Of a DNA stretch of 64,000 nucleotides, positions 45,300-54,017 are shown one piece after another. Each line of letters opens with the position of its first letter. The first letter of the stretch is position 1. The stretch comes from Seonamhaeicola sp. (lineage in GTDB: Bacteria; Bacteroidota; Bacteroidia; Flavobacteriales; Flavobacteriaceae), in the NCBI RefSeq assembly GCF_028281565.1, contig NZ_JANQJQ010000041.1, forward strand, positions 1 to 64,000. The letters are read 5' to 3'. The translations under genes and the position numbers were made by a program. A model generated the notes under the pieces. It did not search any database. It saw only the letters and a list, made by a program, of their open reading frames with translations, and was not told the origin of the DNA.

Positions 45300-45374
45300 T
45301 GTCATTAATGAACTTAAGGGCAGAAGGAGAGCACCTGATACTATAAAACAGTAAAAATCAAAAGCTAAACAATT

Positions 45375-46514
45375 ATGAGTTCAAATAATCCATTTATAAC
45401 AGTTACAAAGTCATTAAAAAACATCCCCCTCTTTTTATGTGTCTTATTAATGACATCCGGTTTGGTTTTAGAAGCACAGGATGTTCAGAATTCAAGGCGC
45501 ATGAGCCATAAAATGGAAATAGCCAGGGTAGTGGGAACTACAAAAATCAGCATGACCTATCATAGTCCAAAGGTTCAGGGACGGAAAATCTTTGGAGGTA
45601 TAGTGCCATACGATTTTGTGGTTGATAACAAAGAATATCCCTGGAGAGCCGGTTCAAATAACAGAACCATAATTGAGTTTGAACACAATGTGACCATTAA
45701 TGGTCAGGAACTGCCGGCAGGTAAATATGGCCTTTTGGTTTTGGTTAATGAAAAAGAATGGACTTTTATTTTTTCAACCGATTATAGTTGGGGCGCATTT
45801 AATTATAATCCGGAAAATAATGTCCTAAGAATAAAAGCTAAGGTGAAAAACAGAGTATTTCAGGAATGGTTGAGTTATGATTTTGTTGACCCTAATCCGG
45901 AAAGCGCAGGCATTGAATTAAGATGGGAAAACGTTTCTGCCGGATTTACAGTTGGTTTGGATGTGTCTGAAAATATTTTGGCAGATTTAAGAGATAAAGA
46001 AGATAAAACAGCTCGTGATTACAGAGTCATGGCGATAGAGACCATGAAAAAAGACCCAGGCAAATTAGAAGAAGCACTTATGTATTTAGAAAAAGCCTTA
46101 AGCAAGGTACATACGTTAGAGGGCGATTATAAACAGGCGGAAACTTTTTTCATTAATATTCTCAAATCAGATTACTTAATTTCCAAGGGAGCTATTGAAG
46201 AGGGGAAGTCACTAAAACAAGAAACCATAAAAAGTTCACAGGGATTTAATATGTATTATTATGCTTTAAATACTTTAATCGTTAAAGGCGACAGAGAAGA
46301 AGCTTTTAAGTTACTTACAGCTAATATGGAAACCAATCCAAAACAGTGGCAGGCTTATTTGGCTATGGGAGAGTATTATCTAAAAGCGAACAATCAAAAA
46401 AAAGTAGTGGAAAATTTTAAAAGAGCCTATGAATTAGCGCCTGATCCCTCTAAAAATTATACCAGATATTTGTATTTGCAAAACAAGCTGATCTTAGAAA
46501 GAAGTGCTCCCTAA
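45375..46514 (+). CDS. DUF2911 domain protein with TPR-like C-terminus
   Basis: A 379-residue secreted protein. A hydrophobic signal segment (about residues 17-35) precedes the DUF2911 domain (about 40-195), recognised by RVVGTTKISMTYHSPKVQGR, WRAGSNNRTIIEFEHNV and GKYGLLVLVNEKEWTFIFS. The C-terminal 170 residues form TPR-like helices ending WQAYLAMGEYYLKANNQ. The function is unknown; DUF2911 proteins are common in Bacteroidota and are periplasmic. The stop codon lies one base from the end of the convergent rlmH gene. Confidence 0.85.
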   Translation: MSSNNPFITVTKSLKNIPLFLCVLLMTSGLVLEAQDVQNSRRMSHKMEIARVVGTTKISMTYHSPKVQGRKIFGGIVPYDFVVDNKEYPWRAGSNNRTIIEFEHNVTINGQELPAGKYGLLVLVNEKEWTFIFSTDYSWGAFNYNPENNVLRIKAKVKNRVFQEWLSYDFVDPNPESAGIELRWENVSAGFTVGLDVSENILADLRDKEDKTARDYRVMAIETMKKDPGKLEEALMYLEKALSKVHTLEGDYKQAETFFINILKSDYLISKGAIEEGKSLKQETIKSSQGFNMYYYALNTLIVKGDREEAFKLLTANMETNPKQWQAYLAMGEYYLKANNQKKVVENFKRAYELAPDPSKNYTRYLYLQNKLILERSAP

Positions 46515-46515
46515 A

Positions 46516-46989
46516 TTACCTGTGGTGATACGGTTCGTTTTTTAGAATAGTAAACCCTCTGTACACCTGTTCAATAAAAAATAACCTAACCATTTGATGC
46601 GAGAAAGTCATTTTTGACAATGATAATTTTCCGTTGGCCCTTTGATATACCTCTTGAGAAAACCCATAAGGCCCGCCAATAACAAAAATCAGTTGCTTGA
46701 TACCGGAATTCATGTGTTTTTGTAAATAAGATGAGAACGTAACAGAGTCAAACTGTTTTCCGTTTTCATCCAGCAGTACTAAGGTGTCAGAATTATTTAC
46801 TTTGCTCAATATCAGGTCACCCTCTTTTTGTTTTTGCTGGCCTTCACTCAGGTGTTTAGACTTTTTCAAGTCAGGAATAATTTCAAAAGAAAACTTTATA
46901 TAAAACCCTAAACGCCTGGTATAATCATTTATAAGTGACTGTAATTCATTATTATCGGTTTTGCCAATGGCAATTAGTTTTATCGTCAT
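46516..46989 (-). CDS. rlmH: 23S rRNA (pseudouridine-1915-N3)-methyltransferase
   Basis: RlmH methylates pseudouridine 1915 in helix 69 of 23S rRNA. The 157-residue SPOUT enzyme has MTIKLIAIGKTDNNELQSLI at the start, the LVLLDENGKQFDSVTFS segment, the SAM site LIFVIGGPYGFSQEV, and a C-terminus with LSKMTFSHQMVRLFFIEQVYR. The length is the family's usual length. It is a single gene, divergent from nadC. Confidence 0.96.
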   Translation of the reverse strand: MTIKLIAIGKTDNNELQSLINDYTRRLGFYIKFSFEIIPDLKKSKHLSEGQQKQKEGDLILSKVNNSDTLVLLDENGKQFDSVTFSSYLQKHMNSGIKQLIFVIGGPYGFSQEVYQRANGKLSLSKMTFSHQMVRLFFIEQVYRGFTILKNEPYHHR

Positions 46990-47089
46990 AATATCAAAAA
47001 TATAGGTTTCTGTTTACGAAATTTTTATTTAAAATTGGAATAAATAATAATTTCGCAAAAGTAAAATTTAAAAAAGTAAATCTATTTAT

Positions 47090-47097
47090 TATTTTTG
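47090..47097 (+). promoter_or_regulatory. nadC promoter, -7 element
   Basis: TATTTTTG lies 20 bases before the nadC ATG. The -33 region has only an AT-rich tract, so support is partial. Confidence 0.5.
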
Positions 47098-47117
47098 TTC
47101 CAAACCAACAAAAAAAT

Positions 47118-47975
47118 ATGATTACACAAGAGCATTTTGATCAGGAAGTCAGATCTATTATTGCTAATGCTATTAGAGAAGATGTTGGAGATGGCGATCA
47201 TAGTTCTTTAGCCTGTATTCCGGAGAATGCCAGAGGGAAGGCTAAACTTTTAGTAAAAGATAAAGGTGTTATAGGAGGGGTTAATTTTGCGAAGAAAATT
47301 TTTGCTTACGTTGACAAAAACTTAAAACTGGATGTACGTATTGAAGACGGAACTGAGGTGACCTACGGTGATGTGGTTATGTATGTTGAAGGGCCCTCAC
47401 AATCTATCCTGAAAGCTGAGCGTACTGTGCTTAACTCCATGCAAAGAATGAGTGCCATTGCTACAAAGACCAGGCAGTTTGTAAACCTGGTTAAAGGCAC
47501 CAATACTAAAATCCTGGATACCAGAAAAACAACACCGGGTATTAGGGTGTTGGAAAAATGGGCGGTTAAAATAGGCGGTGGTGAAAACCACAGATTTGCT
47601 TTATATGATATGATTATGCTTAAAGACAATCATATTGATTTTGCCGGAGGCATTACCAAGGCCATTGAAACGTCTAAACTGTATTTGAAAGAAACGGGTA
47701 AGGACTTAGATATTATGGTAGAGGCCAGAAATTTAAGTGAGGTGGAAGAGATCTTGATGAATGAAGGTGTGTACCGTATCTTACTTGATAATTTCGATTA
47801 CGAAGATACCAGGAAGGCAGTTGAAATGATCGGAGATAAATGCTTAACAGAATCTTCGGGCAATATAAACGAAACAACCATCAGGCATTATGCGGAGTGT
47901 GGCGTAAACTATATTTCCTGCGGGGCACTTACCCATTCCGTTCATAATATGGATTTGAGTCTGAAAGCGATGTAG
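47118..47975 (+). CDS. nadC: nicotinate-nucleotide pyrophosphorylase, carboxylating
   Basis: NadC makes nicotinate mononucleotide from quinolinate and PRPP, a step of de novo NAD synthesis. The 285-residue protein has the REDVGDGDHSSLACIPENA start, RTVLNSMQRMSAIAT, the TRKTTPGIRVLEKWAVKIGGGENHR PRPP/quinolinate site, MLKDNHI and the terminal GALTHSVHNMDLSLK. nadA and nadB are not in the window. It is followed by YihY with its own promoter motif. Confidence 0.97.
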   Translation: MITQEHFDQEVRSIIANAIREDVGDGDHSSLACIPENARGKAKLLVKDKGVIGGVNFAKKIFAYVDKNLKLDVRIEDGTEVTYGDVVMYVEGPSQSILKAERTVLNSMQRMSAIATKTRQFVNLVKGTNTKILDTRKTTPGIRVLEKWAVKIGGGENHRFALYDMIMLKDNHIDFAGGITKAIETSKLYLKETGKDLDIMVEARNLSEVEEILMNEGVYRILLDNFDYEDTRKAVEMIGDKCLTESSGNINETTIRHYAECGVNYISCGALTHSVHNMDLSLKAM

Positions 47976-48031
47976 AAGTTTTATTTAGAAAGGTATTATA
48001 GTATTTCTTATTTCTTAAGGTCAGATTTTAA

Positions 48032-48039
48032 TAACTTTG
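48032..48039 (+). promoter_or_regulatory. promoter -7 element before yihY
   Basis: TAACTTTG fits the TAnnTTTG consensus, 21 bases before the YihY start codon. No clear TTG -33 box. Confidence 0.45.
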
Positions 48040-48059
48040 TGGTTTAATACAAGTGATTT

Positions 48060-48986
48060 ATGACCAAACCCATTGAAGACAAACTAGACAACATTCCTGT
48101 TATAAATGTCTTGGTGCGGTTCTTAAAAAAAATTAAGCTTCCCGGGTTAGAAGGGTTGTCTCTCTACGATTTATTAGAGCTTTACATTATTGGTATCGCA
48201 AAAGGCGCATTGACCACAAGAGCCAGTGCTATTGCGTTTAGCTTTTTTATGGCTTTATTTCCTTTTTTACTGTTTGTATTATTCATTATTCCATATATCC
48301 CGGTAGAAGGCTTTAAAACAGATTTTTTAGGGTTTTTAGAATCGTTTTTACCACCCAATACGTCCGATTTTTTTATCCACAACATTTTTGAAAATATAGA
48401 CCAGTCACAGAGAGGCGGATTATTATCGTCCGTGTTTGTATTGTCTATCGCTTTAATGGCTAACGGGGTGAATGCGGTATTTTCAGGGTTTGAATATTCA
48501 TATCATGAACAGTTGACCCGAAACGTGTTTAAACAATACATGTACGCGTTGGGGATTGCTTTAATATTGGCGTTTTTATTGATAATAACCATTGCGTTTT
48601 TAGGGTACTTTCAAATCTATATTGTTCAGGAACTGTTGGAAGTGCTGGAGGTGGATGCTCAAAATGTATTTTGGGCTAATTTTGCGCAATACCTGTTCTT
48701 TATCATTATGATCTATTTGGCTACGGCCACCTTGTATTATTTTGGAACACAGGAAGGAAAGCATTCTAAATTCTTTTCAGTAGGTGCACTTTTTACCACT
48801 TTGCTCATCATGTTGTCATCGTACTTATTTGGGATCTATATTGAGAATTTCGGGCAATACAATAAACTGTATGGTTCTATTGGGGCTTTATTGATTCTTT
48901 TATTTTATCTGTGGCTAAATGCCAATATTTTACTTTTAGGGTACGAGCTAAATGCATCGTTAAATAAGTTAAGAAAAAGGTGCTGA
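48060..48986 (+). CDS. YihY/BrkB family inner-membrane protein
   Basis: A 308-residue polytopic protein with about six transmembrane helices. It has the family signature TTRASAIAFSFFMALFPFLLF near residues 58-78 and the later GSIGALLILLFYLWLNANILLLG. The family was once called ribonuclease BN, which is not supported; the function is unknown (virulence factor BrkB relatives). The stop codon is two bases before the ATG of the DUF2147 gene. Confidence 0.9.
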   Translation: MTKPIEDKLDNIPVINVLVRFLKKIKLPGLEGLSLYDLLELYIIGIAKGALTTRASAIAFSFFMALFPFLLFVLFIIPYIPVEGFKTDFLGFLESFLPPNTSDFFIHNIFENIDQSQRGGLLSSVFVLSIALMANGVNAVFSGFEYSYHEQLTRNVFKQYMYALGIALILAFLLIITIAFLGYFQIYIVQELLEVLEVDAQNVFWANFAQYLFFIIMIYLATATLYYFGTQEGKHSKFFSVGALFTTLLIMLSSYLFGIYIENFGQYNKLYGSIGALLILLFYLWLNANILLLGYELNASLNKLRKRC

Positions 48987-48988
48987 TC

Positions 48989-49414
48989 ATGAAGTTGTTT
49001 TTCTGTACCATATTATTTTTTTTAGTGTCATCTACCCTGCAATCTCAAGATGTTTTTGGAAAATGGAGGACGATAGACGGTATAACGGATGAAGCAAAAT
49101 CAATAGTTGAGATTTATGAAGATAACGGGAAGGTTTTTGGTAAAATAGTAGAGATATTAAATCCTGAACAAAAGGGCGCCTTGTGTAAAAAGTGTTTTGG
49201 AGAGGAAAAAAACAAACCGGTTCTCGGTTTGGTATTGATAAAAAATATGGAACGTGCTGGGAAATATTATAAGCGGGGAACCATTTTTGATCCGGAACAT
49301 GGAAAAAGGTTTAGATGCCGGTTAATGCTTACCCAAAACCCCAATATTTTACAGGTTAGAGGATATGTAGGCTTCCTGTATGCTACGCAATACTGGAAAC
49401 GTGTTATCAATTAA
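48989..49414 (+). CDS. DUF2147 secreted protein
   Basis: A 141-residue protein with a signal peptide (about residues 1-19, ending LQSQD). The mature part begins VFGKWRTIDGITDEAKSIV, the DUF2147 hallmark, and ends GYVGFLYATQYWKR. The family forms a lipocalin-like beta-barrel of unknown function. A GTG at 48980 overlaps the YihY gene, but the ATG at 48989 fits the signal peptide better. priA begins 11 bases after it. Confidence 0.88.
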   Translation: MKLFFCTILFFLVSSTLQSQDVFGKWRTIDGITDEAKSIVEIYEDNGKVFGKIVEILNPEQKGALCKKCFGEEKNKPVLGLVLIKNMERAGKYYKRGTIFDPEHGKRFRCRLMLTQNPNILQVRGYVGFLYATQYWKRVIN

Positions 49415-49425
49415 TGCTATAGAAG

Positions 49426-51879
49426 TTGAAGTTCTTTATAGATGTAATACTGCCCATACCGTTACAAAAGCTATTTACCTATAGCATCACTTCCGCGGAA
49501 GCTGATTTTTTAAAAACAGGCATGCGTGTTGCAGTGCCTTTCGGAAAATCTAAAATTTATACCGGTATTGTTTTTAATGTTCATACGGAAGCCCCTTCAG
49601 CTTATGAAGCTAAAGAGATTCACCAAATTTTGGATGAAGTACCTGTTGTCAATCAAATACAATTGGAATTATGGCAGTGGATTGCAAAATATTATATGTG
49701 CACTTTAGGCGATGTGATGCGTGCTGCTTTACCCGGGGCCTTTGTTCTAGAGAGTGAAACGGTTGTAACAAAAAGTTCGGTTAAGAAACTTGACGAATCT
49801 TCATTGAAAGATGATGAGTTTTTAATTTATGAAGCCTTACATCATCAATCGTCTTTAAAAATTCATGATATTTCCGGTATTCTTGATAAAAAAAATGTGC
49901 TTCCGGTAATTAAAAGGCTTATTGAAAAGGAAGCTATTACAGTTGAAGAAGAAGTCTATGAAAAGTACAAGCCTAAACTGGTGCGATATGTTAAGTTGCA
50001 TGCTAATTTTTCTTCGGAAGACGCTTTGCAGGATTTACTGGATAAATTAAGCAGGGCCCCTAAGCAACGCGATGTCATCATGACCCTGTTTTCATTGTCT
50101 GCCACAACGAAGAAACCGGTAAAGGTGTCTGACCTATCAGGTGAAAGCGGAGCATCATCTCAAATCATAAAAACGCTAATTGATAAAGATATTTTGGAGG
50201 ACTATTTTATTCAGACGGATCGGGTGCAATATTCCGGTGATGAAAATGAAGCATCCAAAACCTTAAATGAACACCAGGAAGCAGCTTTAAAAGCTATAAA
50301 GACAGCTTTTAACAATAACCATGTTACACTGCTGCACGGCGTAACATCGTCCGGTAAAACGGAGATTTATGTAAAACTCATTGAAGACGTTATTCAAAAA
50401 GGGCAACAAGTGTTGTATTTGTTACCTGAAATAGCATTAACAGCGCAGTTGGTGAATAGGTTGCAGAATTATTTTGGAGAAAAAGTAGCTATTTTTCATT
50501 CTAAGTATTCCGCTCATGAACGCGTTGAGGTGTGGAATAACGTTTTGAATAACGCTTCGAAAGCGCAAATCGTTTTAGGGGCCAGGTCCTCTATATTTTT
50601 ACCGTTTAGTGATTTAGGGCTCATCATTGTTGATGAAGAGCATGAGCAATCCTTCAAGCAATTCGACCCGGCACCCCGATATCATGCCAGGGACACGGCA
50701 GTAGTATTGGCATCCATGCATAAGGCCAATACATTGTTGGGATCCGCTACCCCAAGTTTGGAAAGTTATTTTAATGCGAAACAGGGGAAGTATGGTCTGG
50801 TGGAATTAATGTATCGATACAACAATGTATTGATGCCGGATATTGAATTGGTTGACATTAAAGATAAGTTGAAACGCAAGCGCATGAAAGGGCATTTTAG
50901 TGATAGGCTTATTGAAGAAATGACCGAAGTCTTGGCCGAAGGACAACAAATTATATTGTTTCAAAACCGCAGGGGGTTTTCTCCGATTGTTGAATGTAAT
51001 ACCTGCGGGCATTCCCCGCAATGTCCCAACTGTGATGTGAGTTTAACCTATCATCAATACAGAAATCAGTTGCGTTGCCATTACTGTGGCTATAACATGG
51101 CTATGTTACAGGATTGTATGGCTTGCGGTAGCCCGGATTTGGATAATAAAGGTTTTGGTACCGAACAAATAGAAGAAGAAGTAAAGATCTTATTTCCAGA
51201 GGCTAAAGTAGCCAGAATGGATTTAGATACTACCAGGGGAAAGTATGGTTATGAAAAGATCATCACCGCCCTGGAGCAACAGGAAATAGATATATTGGTT
51301 GGTACTCAAATGCTTACCAAAGGGTTGGATTTTAGAAATGTAAGGCTGGTTGGTATTATGAATGCAGACAATATGCTGAACTTCCCGGATTTCAGAGCGC
51401 ATGAACGAAGTTTTCAATTAATGGTCCAGGTGTCGGGTAGAGCAGGGCGTACCGAAAAAAGAGGTAAAGTTTTGATTCAAACCTATAATCCGTATCACAA
51501 TATCTTGCAGCAGGTATCTACAAACAATTATATGGAGATGTTCAAGGAGCAAATGAACGACCGGTATAATTTCAAGTATCCGCCGGTTTATAAACAGATA
51601 AAGATCACATTAAAACATAAAGACTACAATAGGGTGGAAGCCGCGTCTATTTGGTTTGCAAAGTCGTTACGGCAATTTTTCGGAGAAGCGGTTTTAGGGC
51701 CGGAATCACCACCAATTGCCAGGATAAGAAATCAATTTCATAAAAATATCCTGGTGAAGATCCCTAAAAAGCAATCCTTATCAAAAACAAAAGAAGCTAT
51801 CATTAAAATAAACAATAGCTTCTTGAGTATAAAAGATTTTCGGTCGGTAAAAGTAATTTTAAATGTCGATAACTTTTAA
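49426..51879 (+). CDS. priA: primosomal replication restart helicase
   Basis: PriA reloads the replicative helicase at collapsed forks. The 817-residue protein has the 3'-DNA-binding domain (FFIDVILPIPLQKLFTYSI at the start), superfamily 2 helicase motifs with Walker A HGVTSSGKTEIY and VDEEHEQ, and the zinc site made of four Cys pairs (CNTCGH, CPNCD, CHYCG, CMACG). The start codon is TTG at 49426; the nearby ATG at 49414 is followed at once by a stop codon. It ends nine bases from the convergent LytTR gene. Confidence 0.95.
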   Translation: MKFFIDVILPIPLQKLFTYSITSAEADFLKTGMRVAVPFGKSKIYTGIVFNVHTEAPSAYEAKEIHQILDEVPVVNQIQLELWQWIAKYYMCTLGDVMRAALPGAFVLESETVVTKSSVKKLDESSLKDDEFLIYEALHHQSSLKIHDISGILDKKNVLPVIKRLIEKEAITVEEEVYEKYKPKLVRYVKLHANFSSEDALQDLLDKLSRAPKQRDVIMTLFSLSATTKKPVKVSDLSGESGASSQIIKTLIDKDILEDYFIQTDRVQYSGDENEASKTLNEHQEAALKAIKTAFNNNHVTLLHGVTSSGKTEIYVKLIEDVIQKGQQVLYLLPEIALTAQLVNRLQNYFGEKVAIFHSKYSAHERVEVWNNVLNNASKAQIVLGARSSIFLPFSDLGLIIVDEEHEQSFKQFDPAPRYHARDTAVVLASMHKANTLLGSATPSLESYFNAKQGKYGLVELMYRYNNVLMPDIELVDIKDKLKRKRMKGHFSDRLIEEMTEVLAEGQQIILFQNRRGFSPIVECNTCGHSPQCPNCDVSLTYHQYRNQLRCHYCGYNMAMLQDCMACGSPDLDNKGFGTEQIEEEVKILFPEAKVARMDLDTTRGKYGYEKIITALEQQEIDILVGTQMLTKGLDFRNVRLVGIMNADNMLNFPDFRAHERSFQLMVQVSGRAGRTEKRGKVLIQTYNPYHNILQQVSTNNYMEMFKEQMNDRYNFKYPPVYKQIKITLKHKDYNRVEAASIWFAKSLRQFFGEAVLGPESPPIARIRNQFHKNILVKIPKKQSLSKTKEAIIKINNSFLSIKDFRSVKVILNVDNF

Positions 51880-51887
51880 TTTGATGT

Positions 51888-52583
51888 TTAAATATTATTT
51901 AAAGCGTCAACCAATTGTGTCTTTTTGTTTCTACTTAAAGGAATTTCATAAGCCCCAACTTCAACATTTTTACTGTTAAATCTGTCAATCTTATCAAGAT
52001 TTACAATATAGGATTTGTGGATTCTTAAAAATTTACCTTCAGGTAATTCGGCTTCAAAAGCTTTCATTGTAGATAACACTACCAAGCTTGTTTCTTCTGT
52101 AACTAATTTTACATAATCACCCAGTGCCTCAATCCATTTAATATCTTTAATATAAACCTTACGTTTTTTAAGGTTACTCTTAACGAAGATATGTTCACCC
52201 TCTTCTTCGTTTTGATTCATTAATAATCTGTGGTGTTCTAAAGCTTTTTCTACGGAAGCATTAAAGCGTTCTCTGGTGATTGGTTTGTGTAAATAATCGG
52301 TAGCATCATAATTAAACGCTTTAAAAGCATATTCTGTTTTACCGGTTACAAAAATAATTTGGGGTTTCTTGTTTAATACGTCCAGAAGTTCAAATCCGTT
52401 CAGAACTGGCATTTCAATATCTAAAAAGATAAGATCAACCTGATGCGTATTCAACCCGTTTTTCGTTTCTAAAGCACTACTGTACTCTGCAATTAAGTTA
52501 AGAGAAGGGTGATTCTCGACTAACTTAACTATAGAGAGACGTTGTATTGCTGAATCGTCTACTACTACACAGTTTAAAGTCAT
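51888..52583 (-). CDS. LytTR response regulator
   Basis: A 231-residue response regulator. The receiver domain (about residues 1-120) has VVVDDSAIQRLSIVKLV with the acidic pair, LIFLDIEMPVLNGFELLD (phosphorylated Asp) and FVTGKTEYAFKAFNYDATDYLHKP (Lys). A LytTR DNA-binding domain (about 135-231) follows with IKWIEALGDYVKLVTEE and LRIHKSYIVNLDKID. The frame extends to 52658, but ATG 52583 (MTLNCVVVDDS) is the natural start. No histidine kinase gene is adjacent, so its partner is elsewhere. Confidence 0.94.
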   Translation of the reverse strand: MTLNCVVVDDSAIQRLSIVKLVENHPSLNLIAEYSSALETKNGLNTHQVDLIFLDIEMPVLNGFELLDVLNKKPQIIFVTGKTEYAFKAFNYDATDYLHKPITRERFNASVEKALEHHRLLMNQNEEEGEHIFVKSNLKKRKVYIKDIKWIEALGDYVKLVTEETSLVVLSTMKAFEAELPEGKFLRIHKSYIVNLDKIDRFNSKNVEVGAYEIPLSRNKKTQLVDALNNI

Positions 52584-52719
52584 AACATTTGTATTATTTC
52601 GGTTAAGATATCGACAATAGTACAAAAAATTCCGCCAAAAACCAAAAAACATCGACAAACAACACGATTTAACAAAATTTTAACATTTTGGAAAGTGTTG
52701 CAATATAATAAATTTAATG

Positions 52720-52750
52720 TTGTTTTATATGTATATATTAATTATTTTTG
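52720..52750 (+). promoter_or_regulatory. promoter of rpsF-rpsR-rplI
   Basis: TTG at 52720-52722 and TATTTTTG at 52743-52750 are separated by 20 bases. It lies 32 bases upstream of the rpsF start, giving a short leader. Confidence 0.75.
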
Positions 52751-52781
52751 CACCCAATTTTTAACAATTAAATAGATTTTT

Positions 52782-53120
52782 ATGAATCATTATGAAACTG
52801 TTTTCATCTTAAATCCCGTTTTATCTGATGATCAGATAAAGGAAACAGTAAAGAAATACGAAGATTTTCTTGTTTCAAACGGCGCTAAGATGGTATCAAA
52901 AGAAGATTGGGGGCTGAAGAAATTGGCCTACCCGATCCAGAACAAGAAAAGTGGCTTCTATCACTTATTTGAGTACACCGTTGCCGGTGAGGTCATTAAT
53001 AACCTGGAGTTAGAGTTTAGACGTGACGAGCGTTTTATGCGTTATTTAACGGTTAAGTTAGATAAGCATGCTATTGCTTGGGCGGAAAGAAGAAGAGAAA
53101 AACTTAAACAAAAAGCGTAA
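52782..53120 (+). CDS. rpsF: 30S ribosomal protein S6
   Basis: S6 binds with S18 to the central domain of 16S rRNA. The 112-residue protein has [40 protein letters not shown] and [16 protein letters not shown], all typical. It begins the standard rpsF-rpsR-rplI operon; the next gene starts two bases after its stop codon. Confidence 0.98.
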   Translation: MNHYETVFILNPVLSDDQIKETVKKYEDFLVSNGAKMVSKEDWGLKKLAYPIQNKKSGFYHLFEYTVAGEVINNLELEFRRDERFMRYLTVKLDKHAIAWAERRREKLKQKA

Positions 53121-53122
53121 TT

Positions 53123-53419
53123 ATGGCATCTATAGAGCAACAATCAAAAGGAAAAAAAGACGGAGAGATCAGATATTTAACTCCGCTTAATATTGAAACC
53201 AGCAAACAAAAGAAATATTGTCGTTTCAAAAAATCTGGAATTAAGTATATAGATTACAAAGACCCGGACTTCTTATTAAAGTTTGTAAACGAACAAGGTA
53301 AAATTTTACCAAGACGTTTAACAGGAACCTCATTAAAGTATCAAAGAAAAGTGTCTGTAGCTGTAAAAAGAGCGCGTCACTTAGCTTTAATGCCGTATGT
53401 AGCTGATTTATTAAAGTAA
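53123..53419 (+). CDS. rpsR: 30S ribosomal protein S18
   Basis: A 98-residue S18. The conserved core [10 protein letters not shown] is followed by [20 protein letters not shown] and [20 protein letters not shown] with [11 protein letters not shown]. The N-terminus has an extra Lys-rich segment usual in Bacteroidota. It lies 13 bases before rplI. Confidence 0.98.
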   Translation: MASIEQQSKGKKDGEIRYLTPLNIETSKQKKYCRFKKSGIKYIDYKDPDFLLKFVNEQGKILPRRLTGTSLKYQRKVSVAVKRARHLALMPYVADLLK

Positions 53420-53432
53420 AATACCGATAACA

Positions 53433-53885
53433 ATGGAACTTATATTAAAACAAGACGTTGAGAATTTAGGATTTAAAGACGATGTTGTAACAGTTAAGAA
53501 CGGTTACGGTAGAAATTTTTTAATCCCAACAGGAAAAGCTATTTTAGCTACGGTTTCTGCTAAAAAAGTATTAGCAGAAAATTTAAAGCAAAGAGCTTTT
53601 AAAGAAAAGAAGATCATTGATGATGCTAATGCCACGGCAGAAGCGTTAAAAGCATTAGAAATTAAAATAGCTTCTAAAGTAGGAGCAGGTGACAAATTAT
53701 TTGGTTCTGTTAATAATATTGATTTAGCAGCGGCATTAGATAAAGAAGGTCATGCCATAGATAAAAAATTCATCAATGTTATTGGTGGTAATGTAAAGCG
53801 TTTAGGTAAATATACTGCCATTATTCGCCTACACAGGGAAGTATCTGTGGAATTACCATTTGAAGTAATTGCACAGGCAAAATAA
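53433..53885 (+). CDS. rplI: 50S ribosomal protein L9
   Basis: A 150-residue L9 with the N-terminal domain MELILKQDVENLGFKDDVV and VKNGYGRNFLIPTGKAILAT, a long linking helix, and the C-terminal domain around KLFGSVNNIDLAAAL. It ends the ribosomal protein operon and is followed by a terminator. Confidence 0.98.
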   Translation: MELILKQDVENLGFKDDVVTVKNGYGRNFLIPTGKAILATVSAKKVLAENLKQRAFKEKKIIDDANATAEALKALEIKIASKVGAGDKLFGSVNNIDLAAALDKEGHAIDKKFINVIGGNVKRLGKYTAIIRLHREVSVELPFEVIAQAK

Positions 53886-53923
53886 TATTAACAGCTAGTT
53901 AATAAAACATTATTGTTAAAAAA

Positions 53924-53953
53924 AGGCTACTCGAAAGAGTAGTCTTTTTTTTT
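53924..53953 (+). terminator. terminator of the rpsF-rpsR-rplI operon
   Basis: AGGCTACTC / GAGTAGTCT around a GAAA loop (one G-T pair in the stem) followed by nine T. A strong intrinsic terminator. Confidence 0.88.
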
Positions 53954-53955
53954 GT

Positions 53956-53963
53956 TATTTTTG
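53956..53963 (+). promoter_or_regulatory. -7 promoter element before the Oar-like receptor
   Basis: TATTTTTG begins in the T-run after the operon terminator, 55 bases before the receptor ATG. No TTG -33 box is clear. Confidence 0.35.
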
Positions 53964-54017
53964 GTATTCGCATTTTCTATGCGTGCATAACAGACTAACT
54001 CATTTAAAACAAACCGA

